64,000 nucleotides of DNA. Source: Mycobacterium sherrisii. Its GTDB lineage: Bacteria > Actinomycetota > Actinomycetes > Mycobacteriales > Mycobacteriaceae. The DNA lies in the NCBI RefSeq assembly GCF_002102355.1, contig NZ_LQPT01000040.1:124001-188000 (forward strand). The letters run 5' to 3'. Positions 26,727 to 34,712 of the stretch are shown one piece after another. How positions within the stretch are numbered: the first letter of the stretch is position 1; every line of letters begins with the position of its first letter. The notes under the pieces are model-generated. The model was not told the origin of the DNA, made no database searches, and saw nothing but the letters and a program-made list of their open reading frames with translations. The position numbers and the translations under genes are program-made.

Positions 26727-27662
26727 TCAAGCAAAGAGCGGCAGCGCCCGCTTGCGGGCCAGAGCATCCATTCCGCGCTGGATGCTGTCCTGCACTTCCC
26801 GGTACTTGCGGTCGACGTAATCGTCGTCGTCCGCGCGCGCGGGGTCGTGCTCGAGCTCGACGGCGGGCATGAAACGCGTCCTGATCTTGGCCGGCAGCGG
26901 CAGCTGCGGAAGCGCCGCCGGTGCGATGCCCCACGGCAACGCAACAGCTAGCGGAAAAACCTTGAGCCGCAACATCTTATCGAGCCGCAACGCCTTCGAC
27001 AGGCGGTCGCCCCGGAACAGCACCGGCATGGCGTCCGCGCCGCCGACCGTCGCGATCGGCACGATGGGCACCCCGGCCCGAATCGCCATCTTCACAAAGC
27101 CTTTGCGGCCGGCGAGGTTGGCGCGGTCCCGCTCCGCCCAGGGCCGCAACGAATCCACTTCGCCGCCCGGCCACAACGCCACGTCGCGCCCCTCGGCCAA
27201 TGCCGTGGCGATGGCGTCCGGAGCAGCGGGCAGCACACCCATGGCACGGAAATAACGGCCGAACAGCGGGATGGCCATCAACGCGTCGTGCGCGGTGCCG
27301 TGCAGCGTCCGCTCCGGGCCGAAACGCCGCCACCATTGCAACCCGACGGTCCACGCATCCCAGACGAACGGTGCGCCCGAGTGGATCCCGACCAACAAGG
27401 TCGGCGGGCTGGGGATGTTCTCCCACCCGTCGATCTCCATGCGAAACCAATAGTCGACCAACAGATTCCAGAAGAATTTCTGGCGCTGCAGGGTGGTCTC
27501 GTCCTGGCCGCGCAGGTCCCACTGGCCGGCGCGCTCCGCCACCCAGCCGCTGATTCCGCCCTGCTGTTCGCGACGGCGTTCGTCCATCGTGTCGCGGGCC
27601 TCTTCGGCCTGCCGCTGTGCCTGGGCTCGCACGTCCGAGCGTCTGTGATCCGCGTAACTCAT
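26727..27662 (-). CDS. Lysophospholipid acyltransferase-like (DGAT2/MGAT-type) protein
   Basis: A 311-residue putative acyltransferase. The likely active region is VGIHSGAPFVWDAW (about residue 90), followed by GTAHDALMAIPLFGRYFRAMGV, a WPGGEVDS substrate motif and VPIVPIATVGG, the order found in the LPLAT superfamily. Residues 1-40 are a charged, coiled-coil-like region (RAQAQRQAEEARDTMDERRRE). It may acylate glycerolipid or a cell-envelope lipid; the acceptor is unknown. The start is ATG at 27662 (MSYADHRRSD). The frame continues upstream but without homology. Confidence 0.82.
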   Translation of the reverse strand: MSYADHRRSDVRAQAQRQAEEARDTMDERRREQQGGISGWVAERAGQWDLRGQDETTLQRQKFFWNLLVDYWFRMEIDGWENIPSPPTLLVGIHSGAPFVWDAWTVGLQWWRRFGPERTLHGTAHDALMAIPLFGRYFRAMGVLPAAPDAIATALAEGRDVALWPGGEVDSLRPWAERDRANLAGRKGFVKMAIRAGVPIVPIATVGGADAMPVLFRGDRLSKALRLDKMLRLKVFPLAVALPWGIAPAALPQLPLPAKIRTRFMPAVELEHDPARADDDDYVDRKYREVQDSIQRGMDALARKRALPLFA

Positions 27663-27729
27663 GTCTTGCGGGTACCCAGGCCGGTCGCGTCCAATTCGCG
27701 TTGTTTCTACCGAAATCCTTGGGACGCAG

Positions 27730-27763
27730 AACTCCCCGCGCCACGGGTGTGACGCGGGGAGTT
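27730..27763 (-). terminator. Hairpin between the MPT63-like gene and the acyltransferase gene
   Basis: An 11-base-pair inverted repeat, AACTCCCCGCG at 27730-27740 and CGCGGGGAGTT at 27753-27763, lies just downstream of the MPT63-like stop (27796) on the minus strand. A second GC palindrome (about 27774-27790) is adjacent. There is no U-tract, so it may act as a weak terminator or RNA 3' stabiliser. Confidence 0.5.
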
Positions 27764-27795
27764 CGTGGCTGCGGGCCCGGGCCGGGCCCAACGGC

Positions 27796-28404
27796 TTAGG
27801 TGCCCTCGGGTGCCGGTAGCGTGCCCGGGGCCGGGGCCGGGCTCGAGTTCGGGGCCGCACCGGGGACCGCACCAGGCGCCACGCCCGGCGCCGCGCCAGG
27901 CTGGGTGCCGCCCGGGATGTTCGACGTCCAGATCAGGATGTCCTGGGTGCCCTCGTTGTAGACCACGCCGTTCGGCGGCGCGCCGGTCACGTCGAAGTAC
28001 AGCGTGCCGGTGGACTCGCTGCCCTGCGGGATCGGTGCCGGGTTCAGGCTGCCGGGGGCCTGCACGTGGTCGATCACCCGGTAGTTCTGACCGTTGGGTC
28101 CGCGGGCGATGAAGTCGTTGACCATCGGGGTCACCAGGCCGCCCTCGGACCGCACGGTGACGTCCGCCTGGTACAGCGTGCCCTTGGGCGTGTAGCCCGG
28201 GATCGACGCGTTACTGGGCTGCAGATTGCTCACCGTGTAGCTGGTGACCAGCGGCCCCTGCACAAGTTGTTGGCTGGTGCCGAAGCCCTGAATGTTGGGC
28301 GCCGCGGTGGCAGTCGCCGCGGTGAAAAGACCGGCGGCAGCAATCGCGGCGGCTCCGATCGCCGATTTCATAGCATTTTTCATAGCATTGGAAGTGACCT
28401 TCAT
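27796..28404 (-). CDS. Secreted MPT63-like protein (DUF1942) with proline-rich tail
   Basis: A 202-residue secreted protein. The signal peptide runs to about residue 35 (AATATAAPN). The mature domain follows the immunoglobulin-like MPT63 pattern: VTSYTVSNLQPSNASIPGY, ADVTVRSEGGLVTPMVNDF, GQNYRVIDHV, PQGSESTGTLYFDVTG and DILIWTSN. Unlike MPT63 it continues with about 40 residues rich in Pro, Ala and Gly (PGAAPGVAPGAVPGAAP). The start is ATG at 28404 behind GGAGAGGA. A short DNA duplication (ATGCTATGAAA twice) yields two further in-frame Met codons in the signal region. Function unknown; MPT63 itself is an antigen. Confidence 0.88.
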   Translation of the reverse strand: MKVTSNAMKNAMKSAIGAAAIAAAGLFTAATATAAPNIQGFGTSQQLVQGPLVTSYTVSNLQPSNASIPGYTPKGTLYQADVTVRSEGGLVTPMVNDFIARGPNGQNYRVIDHVQAPGSLNPAPIPQGSESTGTLYFDVTGAPPNGVVYNEGTQDILIWTSNIPGGTQPGAAPGVAPGAVPGAAPNSSPAPAPGTLPAPEGT

Positions 28405-28657
28405 GCTAAATCCTCTCCGTACGATGATTGTTTCTCCGCGAGATTTCCCCCGGCATGGGTTATCACGGCACCTTCGCCACATAGCCATCGTCCAATGGGT
28501 TCAAACATTGGCGTTTTGAACTGGGGTAAATCCATTTCTGCGCAGATCCATTTCGCCCCATGGACCTCAAATGCCACAGCCGACAACCAAAGTCTTCGGG
28601 GAATCTATTTGCTCCCAATCGGCGCTTGGCGTAAATACCCACCCGCCCGAGCGCCCT

Positions 28658-28682
28658 GATTAGCCCTCGACGGTGCGGGTAG
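28658..28682 (+). promoter_or_regulatory. Candidate SigF-type promoter for the SDR gene
   Basis: GATT (28658-28661), 15 bases, GGGTAG (28677-28682): a good fit to the mycobacterial SigF pattern GNTT-N15-17-GGGTA. Transcription would start near 28690, inside the five-unit 11-bp repeat, giving a leader of about 80 bases. The remaining part of the 28405-28771 gap is relatively AT-rich and shows no gene. Confidence 0.5.
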
Positions 28683-28684
28683 CG

Positions 28685-28739
28685 CTAACAACGACCCAAC
28701 GGCGACCTAACGGCGACCTAACGGCGACCTGACAGCGGC
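28685..28739 (+). repeat. Five tandem 11-bp units in the SDR leader
   Basis: Five units at exact 11-base steps: CTAACAACGAC, CCAACGGCGAC, CTAACGGCGAC, CTAACGGCGAC, CTGACAGCGGC. The consensus is CTAACGGCGAC and the YNAC step recurs at 28686, 28697, 28708, 28719 and 28730. The period of one helical turn puts every copy on the same DNA face, as in multi-site OmpR-class regulator binding, and the array begins three bases after the SigF-like -10. It ends 32 bases before the SDR start. Confidence 0.85.
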
Positions 28740-28771
28740 CCAGGCGGCCGGGCGCCCCGGAAAGGACGAGA

Positions 28772-29611
28772 ATGAGCTTCGCACCGCAACAACAGGATCC
28801 ACCCGGCGTGCAGGCACGGATGCAGCCCGTTCCCGATTGCGGCGAGGCCAGCTATCGCGGTTCAGGCAGATTGCGCGGCAAGCGGGCCGTCATCACCGGC
28901 GGCGACAGCGGCATCGGACGCGCGGTCGCAATCGCCTTCGCCCGCGAGGGCGCCGACGTCCTGATCTCCTACCTCAACGAGCACGACGACGCGAAGGACG
29001 TCGCCCGCTATGTCGAAGAGGCGGGACGCAGGTGCGTGTTGGTGCCCGGCGACCTCTCCGAGCCCGCGCACTGCCGGACGGTCATCGACCAGGCGGTTGC
29101 CCAGTTCGGTGGGATCGACATCCTGGTGAACAACGCCGCCTACCAGATGATGCGCCAGCACTTGGAAGACATCAGCGACGAGGAATGGGACTACACGTTC
29201 CGGCTGAACGTCGGCGCGTACTTCTACCTCGTCAAGGCCGCCCTGCCACACCTGAGCCCCGGCGCATCGATCATCGGCAGTTCGTCGGTGAATTCGGATT
29301 CCCCCAACCCCACCCTGGCGCCGTACGCCGCCACCAAGGCCGCGATCGCCAACCTGTCCGCAAGCCTGGCACAGTTGCTCGGCGACAAGGGGATTCGCGT
29401 CAACAGCGTAGCGCCCGGCCCCATCTGGACGCCGCTGATCCCGTCGACGATGCCACCGGAGAGCGTGCAGTCCTTCGGCGACAACACCCCGCTCGGGCGC
29501 GCGGGGCAACCGGCCGAGTTGGCGCCGGTCTATGTGCTGCTCGCCTCGGACGAGGCGAGCTACGTCTCCGGTGCCCGGGTGGCGGTCACCGGGGGCCGTC
29601 CGATCCTGTAG
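28772..29611 (+). CDS. Short-chain dehydrogenase/reductase, YghA/YhdG-like
   Basis: A 279-residue NAD(P)-dependent oxidoreductase. The N-terminal extension (MQPVPDCGEASYRGSGRL) precedes the Rossmann motif VITGGDSGIGRAVA; NNAAYQM, the catalytic Ser in GSSSVNS and the YAATKAA Tyr/Lys pair follow, ending with SYVSGARVAVTGGRPIL. This architecture matches general-stress SDRs such as E. coli YghA. The start is ATG at 28772 behind AAAGGACGAG. The substrate is unknown. A SigF-like promoter and a phased repeat array lie upstream. Confidence 0.92.
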   Translation: MSFAPQQQDPPGVQARMQPVPDCGEASYRGSGRLRGKRAVITGGDSGIGRAVAIAFAREGADVLISYLNEHDDAKDVARYVEEAGRRCVLVPGDLSEPAHCRTVIDQAVAQFGGIDILVNNAAYQMMRQHLEDISDEEWDYTFRLNVGAYFYLVKAALPHLSPGASIIGSSSVNSDSPNPTLAPYAATKAAIANLSASLAQLLGDKGIRVNSVAPGPIWTPLIPSTMPPESVQSFGDNTPLGRAGQPAELAPVYVLLASDEASYVSGARVAVTGGRPIL

Positions 29612-29619
29612 TGCCGCCG

Positions 29620-30033
29620 TCAGCGCCCGCGGACCCGGCGGTTCTCCCTTTGGATGGCGTCGACCAACTCCGCTTTGCTCATCGTCGACCTGCCGCGCAC
29701 GTCGAGCCGGCGCGCGACGTCCAGCAGATGCTTCTTACTGGCATTTGCGTCGACGCCCTCGGCCGACGGCGCGGTGTTGTGCAGGCCGCCACGTTCGGCG
29801 CGGTTGTCCGAGGGCCCCTTCCGGGCCTTTTGTTCCCAGTGGTCGCCCACCTTTTCGAAGCTGTGTTTGACGGCGGCATAGGCCACCCGATGCGCCCGCT
29901 GCTCACTGCCATACTCCTGCGCCGCCGAGTCGTGGGCCTTGGCAAACGTACGCTGCGCCTTGGGACTCGAACGCCGCAGCGTGCTGGGTAGTTCGTCTTT
30001 CTTGGCGGCGCCGCTTTTGGTCGTCTTCGGCAT
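29620..30033 (-). CDS. ChaB-like protein with C-terminal Rho N-like domain
   Basis: A 137-residue basic protein. Residues about 10-70 are a ChaB domain (LPSTLRRSSPKAQRTFAKAHDSA, HRVAYAAVKHSFEKVGDHWEQK). The C-terminus (KHLLDVARRLDVRGRSTMSKAELVDAIQ) is a Rho N-terminal/SAP-like helical motif that may bind nucleic acid. The start is ATG at 30033 with the strong site GAGGAGGTG. It converges with the SDR gene 8 bases away and is divergent from the MarR gene. In mycobacteria related genes belong to stress responses; a SigF-like promoter lies just upstream. Confidence 0.87.
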   Translation of the reverse strand: MPKTTKSGAAKKDELPSTLRRSSPKAQRTFAKAHDSAAQEYGSEQRAHRVAYAAVKHSFEKVGDHWEQKARKGPSDNRAERGGLHNTAPSAEGVDANASKKHLLDVARRLDVRGRSTMSKAELVDAIQRENRRVRGR

Positions 30034-30068
30034 CACACCTCCTCGTTGCTGTCGACTTGCGACGTCGA

Positions 30069-30093
30069 CTACCCGGCGTCGACGCATTCAATC
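30069..30093 (-). promoter_or_regulatory. Candidate SigF-type promoter for the ChaB-like gene
   Basis: On the minus strand GATT (30093-30090), 15 bases, GGGTAG (30074-30069), the same box sequences and spacing as upstream of the SDR gene. The start site would lie near 30062, about 30 bases before the ATG. The match is short and needs 5' end mapping. Confidence 0.5.
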
Positions 30094-30153
30094 TCCGACG
30101 ACGCGCTGGCATTGGCGTCCGGCAGCCGCGCCCGATATGTCAAGATCGCTGAC

Positions 30154-30573
30154 ATGGGTCACACCGACGATGCGCCGCTTGGCTATCTGTTGTACCGGGT
30201 GGGCGCCGCGCTGCGGCCCGAGGTTTCCGCAGCGTTGGGCGGGCTCGGCCTGACCCTGCCCGAATTCGTTTGTCTGCGCTTGCTTTCGATGTCGCCGGGC
30301 CTGTCGAGCGCCGAGCTATCGCGCAGCACCAACGTAACACCGCAGGCGATGAACACCGTACTGCGCCGACTGGAAGAGGTGGGCGCCGTCGAACGGCCGA
30401 CGTCGGTGTCGTCGGGGCGTGCGCTGCCCGCCACCCTGACCAGCCCGGGACGCACGTTGTTGAAACGAGCGGAAACCGCTGTGCGGGAAGCAGATTCGCG
30501 GATCCTGAACAAGCTGACCGCGGCGCAGCAGCGCGAGTTCAAGCGGATGCTGGAAAAGCTGGGCAGTGACTGA
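30154..30573 (+). CDS. MarR family transcriptional regulator (Rv2887-like)
   Basis: A 139-residue winged-helix repressor with LYRVGAALRPEV, LTLPEFVCLRLL, LSSAELSRSTNVTPQAMNTVLRRLEEVGAVER and the wing PTSVSSGRALPATLT, ending EFKRMLEKLGSD. Length and sequence match M. tuberculosis Rv2887, which represses a drug-modifying methyltransferase locus (Rv0560c). The start is ATG at 30154. It is divergent from the ChaB-like gene with a 120-base shared promoter region. Confidence 0.92.
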   Translation: MGHTDDAPLGYLLYRVGAALRPEVSAALGGLGLTLPEFVCLRLLSMSPGLSSAELSRSTNVTPQAMNTVLRRLEEVGAVERPTSVSSGRALPATLTSPGRTLLKRAETAVREADSRILNKLTAAQQREFKRMLEKLGSD

Positions 30574-30623
30574 CTAACGGTGATCGCGAGGGCGGCGAAG
30601 CCGGGCGAGGCGGGTCGCCGCCG

Positions 30624-32048
30624 TCAAGTTAACCCGACCGCTTGGATCTTGGCCCACGGCCTGGCTTCTTCGAGTTCGTAGGCCAATTCCAGCAGCAGCG
30701 CTTCTTGGCCCAGGTCGGCGGCGAGCATCATGCCGACGGGCATGCCGTCGCCGGATTGAGCCAGCGGCAACGAGATGGCGGGATCGCCGGTGACGTTCTG
30801 CAGCGGCGTGAAGGCGACCCAATCGATCAGCCGATCCATGACATGCTCGTAGTCGGTGGGGGCCAGGTGACCGACGGGCACCGTCTGGTCGGCGAGCGTC
30901 GGGGTGAGCAGCGCGTCGTAGCTGCGGTAGAACTCGGCGCTGCGCTTGCGCATCCGGCGCAGCCGCACGATCACGCCCGGCAGCCGGTGCAGGTTGCGGC
31001 CGGTGTGGCGTTCCAGGCCCAGCGTCAGGGCGTCCAGACGGGTGCGGTCGAAGGTGTTGCCGAACAGCCGCCGCCCGGCCCGCACCTGCATCAGCGCCAG
31101 AAATCCCCAGTACAAGACGAAGTCGTCGACGAAGCTGTCCGGCACCGGGTGTTGTTCGAGGTGCTCGACGCGGTGTCCCAGCTCTTCGAGCACACCGGCG
31201 GTCTTGAGGGTCAGCTCGCGCAATTCCGGGGCGCACTCACGGCGCAGCGAACTCGTCGCGACGGCGATGCGCAGCCGTTGTCGGCCCGGCCCGGTGACGT
31301 CGCCGATCGGCGCGAGTTTGGGGTTGCGCCACAGCCGTTCGGCCTCCCGGTAGAAGGCCGCGGTGTCGCGCACGGAGCGGGTCAGCACGCCGTTGGCGAC
31401 GATGCCCACCGGCATGCGGCGCAGCTCCGCGTCCAACGGCAACCTGCCGCGCGACGGCTTGAGGCCGACGATGCCGTTGCAGGAGGCCGGAATTCGTATC
31501 GAGCCGCCGCCGTCGTTGGCGTGCGCGATCGGCACCACCCCGGCCGCGACGAACGCACCCGACCCGGACGACGACGCGCCGGCGGTGTAGTCGGTGTCCC
31601 ACGGATTGCGCACCGGCCCCAGCCGGGGATGCTCGGCGGCGGCGCTGAACCCGAACTCCGACATCTGGGTCTTGCCCAGCGAGATCGGGCCGGTGGCCAG
31701 AAACAGCCGGGTGAACTCCCCGTCGCTGACCGCGTTGCGCGGCGCCCAAGCGTCGGCGCCCCGCATGGTCGGCTGGCCGGCGACGTCGACGTTGTCCTTG
31801 ACGAACGTCGGGACGCCCTCGAAGAACCGGGCCGGCCCGCTCGGCGGCGCGCCCGCCGCGGCCGTGCGGGCCTGCTCGAATGCCTTGTACGCCAAGCCAT
31901 TCAGCATGGGGTTGACGGCCTCGGCCCGCGCGATCGCGGCCTCGACGACTTCGGATCTGCTGACCCAACCCGCTCGGAGCGCCTCGCTGAGGCCGATTGC
32001 ATCGAGTTCGCCGAGGGCATCGTCGCCGAAAGCGTGCACGCGTCGCAT
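30624..32048 (-). CDS. amiC: Amidase (AmiC-type, amidase signature family)
   Basis: A 474-residue amidohydrolase. The Ser-cisSer-Lys triad is visible: Lys84 in FVKDNVD, the cis-Ser in GASSSGSGA (about residue 160) and Ser182 in DGGGSIRIPAS. It corresponds in place to amiC (Rv2888c). Substrates of this family range from short aliphatic amides to aryl amides and cannot be predicted. There is no signal peptide. It ends 51 bases from the MarR gene (convergent). Confidence 0.93.
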   Translation of the reverse strand: MRRVHAFGDDALGELDAIGLSEALRAGWVSRSEVVEAAIARAEAVNPMLNGLAYKAFEQARTAAAGAPPSGPARFFEGVPTFVKDNVDVAGQPTMRGADAWAPRNAVSDGEFTRLFLATGPISLGKTQMSEFGFSAAAEHPRLGPVRNPWDTDYTAGASSSGSGAFVAAGVVPIAHANDGGGSIRIPASCNGIVGLKPSRGRLPLDAELRRMPVGIVANGVLTRSVRDTAAFYREAERLWRNPKLAPIGDVTGPGRQRLRIAVATSSLRRECAPELRELTLKTAGVLEELGHRVEHLEQHPVPDSFVDDFVLYWGFLALMQVRAGRRLFGNTFDRTRLDALTLGLERHTGRNLHRLPGVIVRLRRMRKRSAEFYRSYDALLTPTLADQTVPVGHLAPTDYEHVMDRLIDWVAFTPLQNVTGDPAISLPLAQSGDGMPVGMMLAADLGQEALLLELAYELEEARPWAKIQAVGLT

Positions 32049-32096
32049 GACGTCGACGCTAGCCGGTCACCGCACGCGCGCAGCAAACGCCCCGGG

Positions 32097-32933
32097 CTAG
32101 GCCTGGCCGACCTCGAAGCGGACGAACCGGGTCACCGTGACACCGGCCTCGTCGAGCAGGGCCTTGACCGTCTTCTTGTTGTCGGACACCGACGGCTGCT
32201 CGAGCAGCACGGCGTCCTTGAAGAAGCCGCCCAGCCGGCCCTCGACGATCTTGGGCAACGCCTGCTCCGGCTTGCCCTCCGCCTTCGCGGTCTCCTCGGC
32301 GATGCGCCGCTCGCTGGCCACGACGTCCTCGGGCACGTCGTCGCGCGAGAGGTAGCGCGCCTTGAGCGCCGCGATTTGCAAGGCCACCGCGTGCGCCGCG
32401 TCGGCCGCGGATTGCCGGGCGCCGGTGTATTCGACGAGCACACCCACCGCGGGCGGCAGGTCGGCAGACCGCTTGTGCAGGTAGGTCTCGACGGTGCCGT
32501 CGAAGTAGGCGACGCGGCGCAGCTCGAGCTTCTCGCCGATCTTGGCCGACAGGGCGGCAACGGCTTCCTCGACGGTGCCGTTGCGCGACCCCCTGGAAAC
32601 CTCAGCGGACTTGAGCGCATCGACGTCATTGGCTTTTGAAGCCGCCGCGGCGACGACGATCTCGTCGGCAAGCTGCTGGAATTCGGCGTTTTTGGCGACG
32701 AAGTCGGTCTCACAGTTGAGCTCGATCAGCGCGCCGTCCTTGGCCGCGACCAAACCCTCGGCGGTCGCACGCTCGGCACGCTTGCCGACGTCCTTGGCGC
32801 CCTTGATCCGCAGGGCCTCGACTGCCTTGTCGAAGTCGCCGTCGCTTTCGGCCAGTGCGTTCCTGCAATCGAGCATGCCGGCACCGGTGAGCTCGCGCAG
32901 ACGCTTGACGTCGGCAGCGGTGAAGTTCGCCAT
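32097..32933 (-). CDS. tsf: Elongation factor Ts
   Basis: EF-Ts is the nucleotide-exchange factor of EF-Tu. The 278-residue protein opens with [26 protein letters not shown] and contains the TDFVAKN motif that contacts EF-Tu. It has the short single-core architecture usual in actinobacteria. The gene starts one base after rpsB stops, so the two are co-transcribed. Confidence 0.97.
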   Translation of the reverse strand: MANFTAADVKRLRELTGAGMLDCRNALAESDGDFDKAVEALRIKGAKDVGKRAERATAEGLVAAKDGALIELNCETDFVAKNAEFQQLADEIVVAAAASKANDVDALKSAEVSRGSRNGTVEEAVAALSAKIGEKLELRRVAYFDGTVETYLHKRSADLPPAVGVLVEYTGARQSAADAAHAVALQIAALKARYLSRDDVPEDVVASERRIAEETAKAEGKPEQALPKIVEGRLGGFFKDAVLLEQPSVSDNKKTVKALLDEAGVTVTRFVRFEVGQA

Positions 32934-32934
32934 T

Positions 32935-33780
32935 TCAGCCTTCCGTGGGTGTTGATTCGGGTGCGCCCGCAGCGGCGTCGTTGCCAGCGGTGGGGGCGGC
33001 GGTTGCGGTTGCGGAGGCCAACAGTTCCTGCTCCCACTCGGCCAGCGGCTCGGCGGCTTCCGCCTCGGGCTTGCCGTCGCCGCGGCCCACGCCGGCGCGA
33101 GCCTGCAGGCCCTCGGCGACCGCGGAGGCGATCACCTTGGTCAGCAGCGCGGCCGAGCGGATGGCGTCGTCATTGCCCGGGATCGGGTAGTCGACCTCGT
33201 CGGGGTCGCAGTTGGTGTCCAGGATCGCGATGACCGGGATGCCCAGCTTGCGGGCCTCGCCGACGGCGATGTGCTCCTTGTTGGTGTCGACGACCCACAC
33301 CGCCGAGGGCACCTTGGCCATGTCGCGGATACCGCCGAGGCTGCGCTCCAGCTTGTTCTTCTCGCGGGTCAGGCCCAGGATTTCCTTCTTGGTGCGGCCC
33401 TCGAAGCCACCGGTCTGCTCCATGGCCTCCAGCTCCTTGAGGCGCTGCAGCCGCTTGTGCACGGTGGAGAAGTTGGTGAGCATGCCGCCCAGCCAGCGCT
33501 GGTTCACGTACGGCATGCCGACGCGGGTGGCCTCGGCGGCGACGGACTCCTGCGCCTGCTTCTTGGTGCCGACGAACAGCACGGTGCCGCCGTGCGCGAC
33601 GGTCTCCTTGACGAACTCGTACGCCTTGTCGATGAACGTCAGCGTCTGCTGCAGGTCGATGATGTAGATGCCGTTGCGGTCGGTGAAGATGAACCGCTTC
33701 ATCTTGGGATTCCAGCGCCGGGTCTGGTGCCCGAAGTGGGTGCCGCTGTCCAGCAGCTGTTTCATGGTCACGACGGCCAT
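32935..33780 (-). CDS. rpsB: 30S ribosomal protein S2
   Basis: A 281-residue S2 protein: [22 protein letters not shown] at the start, [22 protein letters not shown] and [21 protein letters not shown]. The C-terminal approximately 50 residues form an Ala/Glu-rich extension typical of actinobacteria. It heads the rpsB-tsf operon and has a long structured upstream region. Confidence 0.97.
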   Translation of the reverse strand: MAVVTMKQLLDSGTHFGHQTRRWNPKMKRFIFTDRNGIYIIDLQQTLTFIDKAYEFVKETVAHGGTVLFVGTKKQAQESVAAEATRVGMPYVNQRWLGGMLTNFSTVHKRLQRLKELEAMEQTGGFEGRTKKEILGLTREKNKLERSLGGIRDMAKVPSAVWVVDTNKEHIAVGEARKLGIPVIAILDTNCDPDEVDYPIPGNDDAIRSAALLTKVIASAVAEGLQARAGVGRGDGKPEAEAAEPLAEWEQELLASATATAAPTAGNDAAAGAPESTPTEG

Positions 33781-33849
33781 GGTGATGCCATTCCTTTGTT
33801 TCGGTTGCCGCCCGGCGACGGGTGAAGCCGGGCCCTGGCGCCTGCTGCG

Positions 33850-33881
33850 ATGCCGGACCCTGTTACGGGACCGCCCGGCAT
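33850..33881 (-). promoter_or_regulatory. Hairpin in the rpsB leader region
   Basis: The 316-base gap between rpsB and the divergent M23 gene holds an inverted repeat, ATGCCGG (33850-33856) and CCGGCAT (33875-33881), with an inner CCC/GGG pairing, 70-100 bases before the rpsB start. Further upstream the minus strand has TAAACT (about 33964-33959), a possible -10 box. Leader structures upstream of rpsB are often targets of S2 autoregulation; here that is inference. Confidence 0.45.
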
Positions 33882-34096
33882 GCGATGCGTTCTCCTAGGG
33901 ACACCAGAGACGCGAGGCAGACGCGCGAAGTCAGCCCGCGAACGAGCTGCGTCGAGCAGTTTACACCGATTCAGCTGGTGGTTTTGCACGCCGGGTGGCG
34001 GGCCGCCCTCGGTGCCGGTGTCCACACCGCGGCGTCGGTGCACAGCTCGGGCGTACCCGAGTGGTCGAGTCGCCGGTGCCGGGGTGAGCTGGGCGG

Positions 34097-34612
34097 GTGC
34101 GACGGGCGGCGCTGATCCTGGGCTTGACCCTGGCCGGGGTGCTGACCTGCACGGTTTCGGCGACGGCGAACCCTGACGTGTCCCAGGTTCGGCTGCAGTG
34201 GCCGCTGCGCCCGGCCCCGGGCGTCGTGCGCGGATTCGATGCGCCGTCGCCGAACTGGCGGCCCGGGCACCGCGGGGTGGATCTGGCCGGGCGGGCCGGT
34301 CAGCCGGTATACGCCGCGGGACGTGCGACCGTCGTGTTCGCCGGGTTGCTGGCGGGACGCCCGGTGGTATCGCTGGCCCACCCGGGTGGGCTACGCACCA
34401 GCTACGAGCCGGTCCGGGCGGTGGTGCAGGCCGGGCAGCAGGTCACGGCCCGGACGGTGCTGGGCGAATTGATCGCCGGGCACCCCGGCTGCCCCGCCGC
34501 GGCATGTCTGCACTGGGGCGCGATGTGGGGCCCGGCCTCGGCCGCGGATTACGTCGACCCGGTGGGCCTGCTGGCGTCCACGCCGGTGCGGCTCAAACCG
34601 CTGGACGGCTGA
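34097..34612 (+). CDS. Exported M23-family (LytM-like) protein, Rv2891-like
   Basis: A 171-residue protein with a signal peptide to about residue 24 (VSATA) and a LytM fold: GHRGVDLAG with the first zinc His and Asp, a core of RATVVFAGLLAGRPVVSL and a final ACLHWGAMWG. Active M23 enzymes have HxH at the last site; here the first His is replaced by Cys (CLH), keeping only the zinc ligand. The protein may therefore be a non-hydrolytic peptidoglycan-binding or activator protein. The start is GTG at 34097. It lies divergent from rpsB. Confidence 0.88.
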   Translation: MRRAALILGLTLAGVLTCTVSATANPDVSQVRLQWPLRPAPGVVRGFDAPSPNWRPGHRGVDLAGRAGQPVYAAGRATVVFAGLLAGRPVVSLAHPGGLRTSYEPVRAVVQAGQQVTARTVLGELIAGHPGCPAAACLHWGAMWGPASAADYVDPVGLLASTPVRLKPLDG

Positions 34613-34712
34613 CGAGTGTGCTTGCGGTGGCGAGTGTGCGCCGGCGGCGGCCCGCCGCGGCGCGTCGGCACCCTGGGCGGACACTCGACGCCGGCGATGC
34701 ACACGCAATGCG

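Noticed and set aside
30642-32639. Long plus-strand open frame opposite amiC and tsf
   Set aside because: Same pattern of antisense shadow; amiC and tsf on the minus strand have clear catalytic and family motifs.
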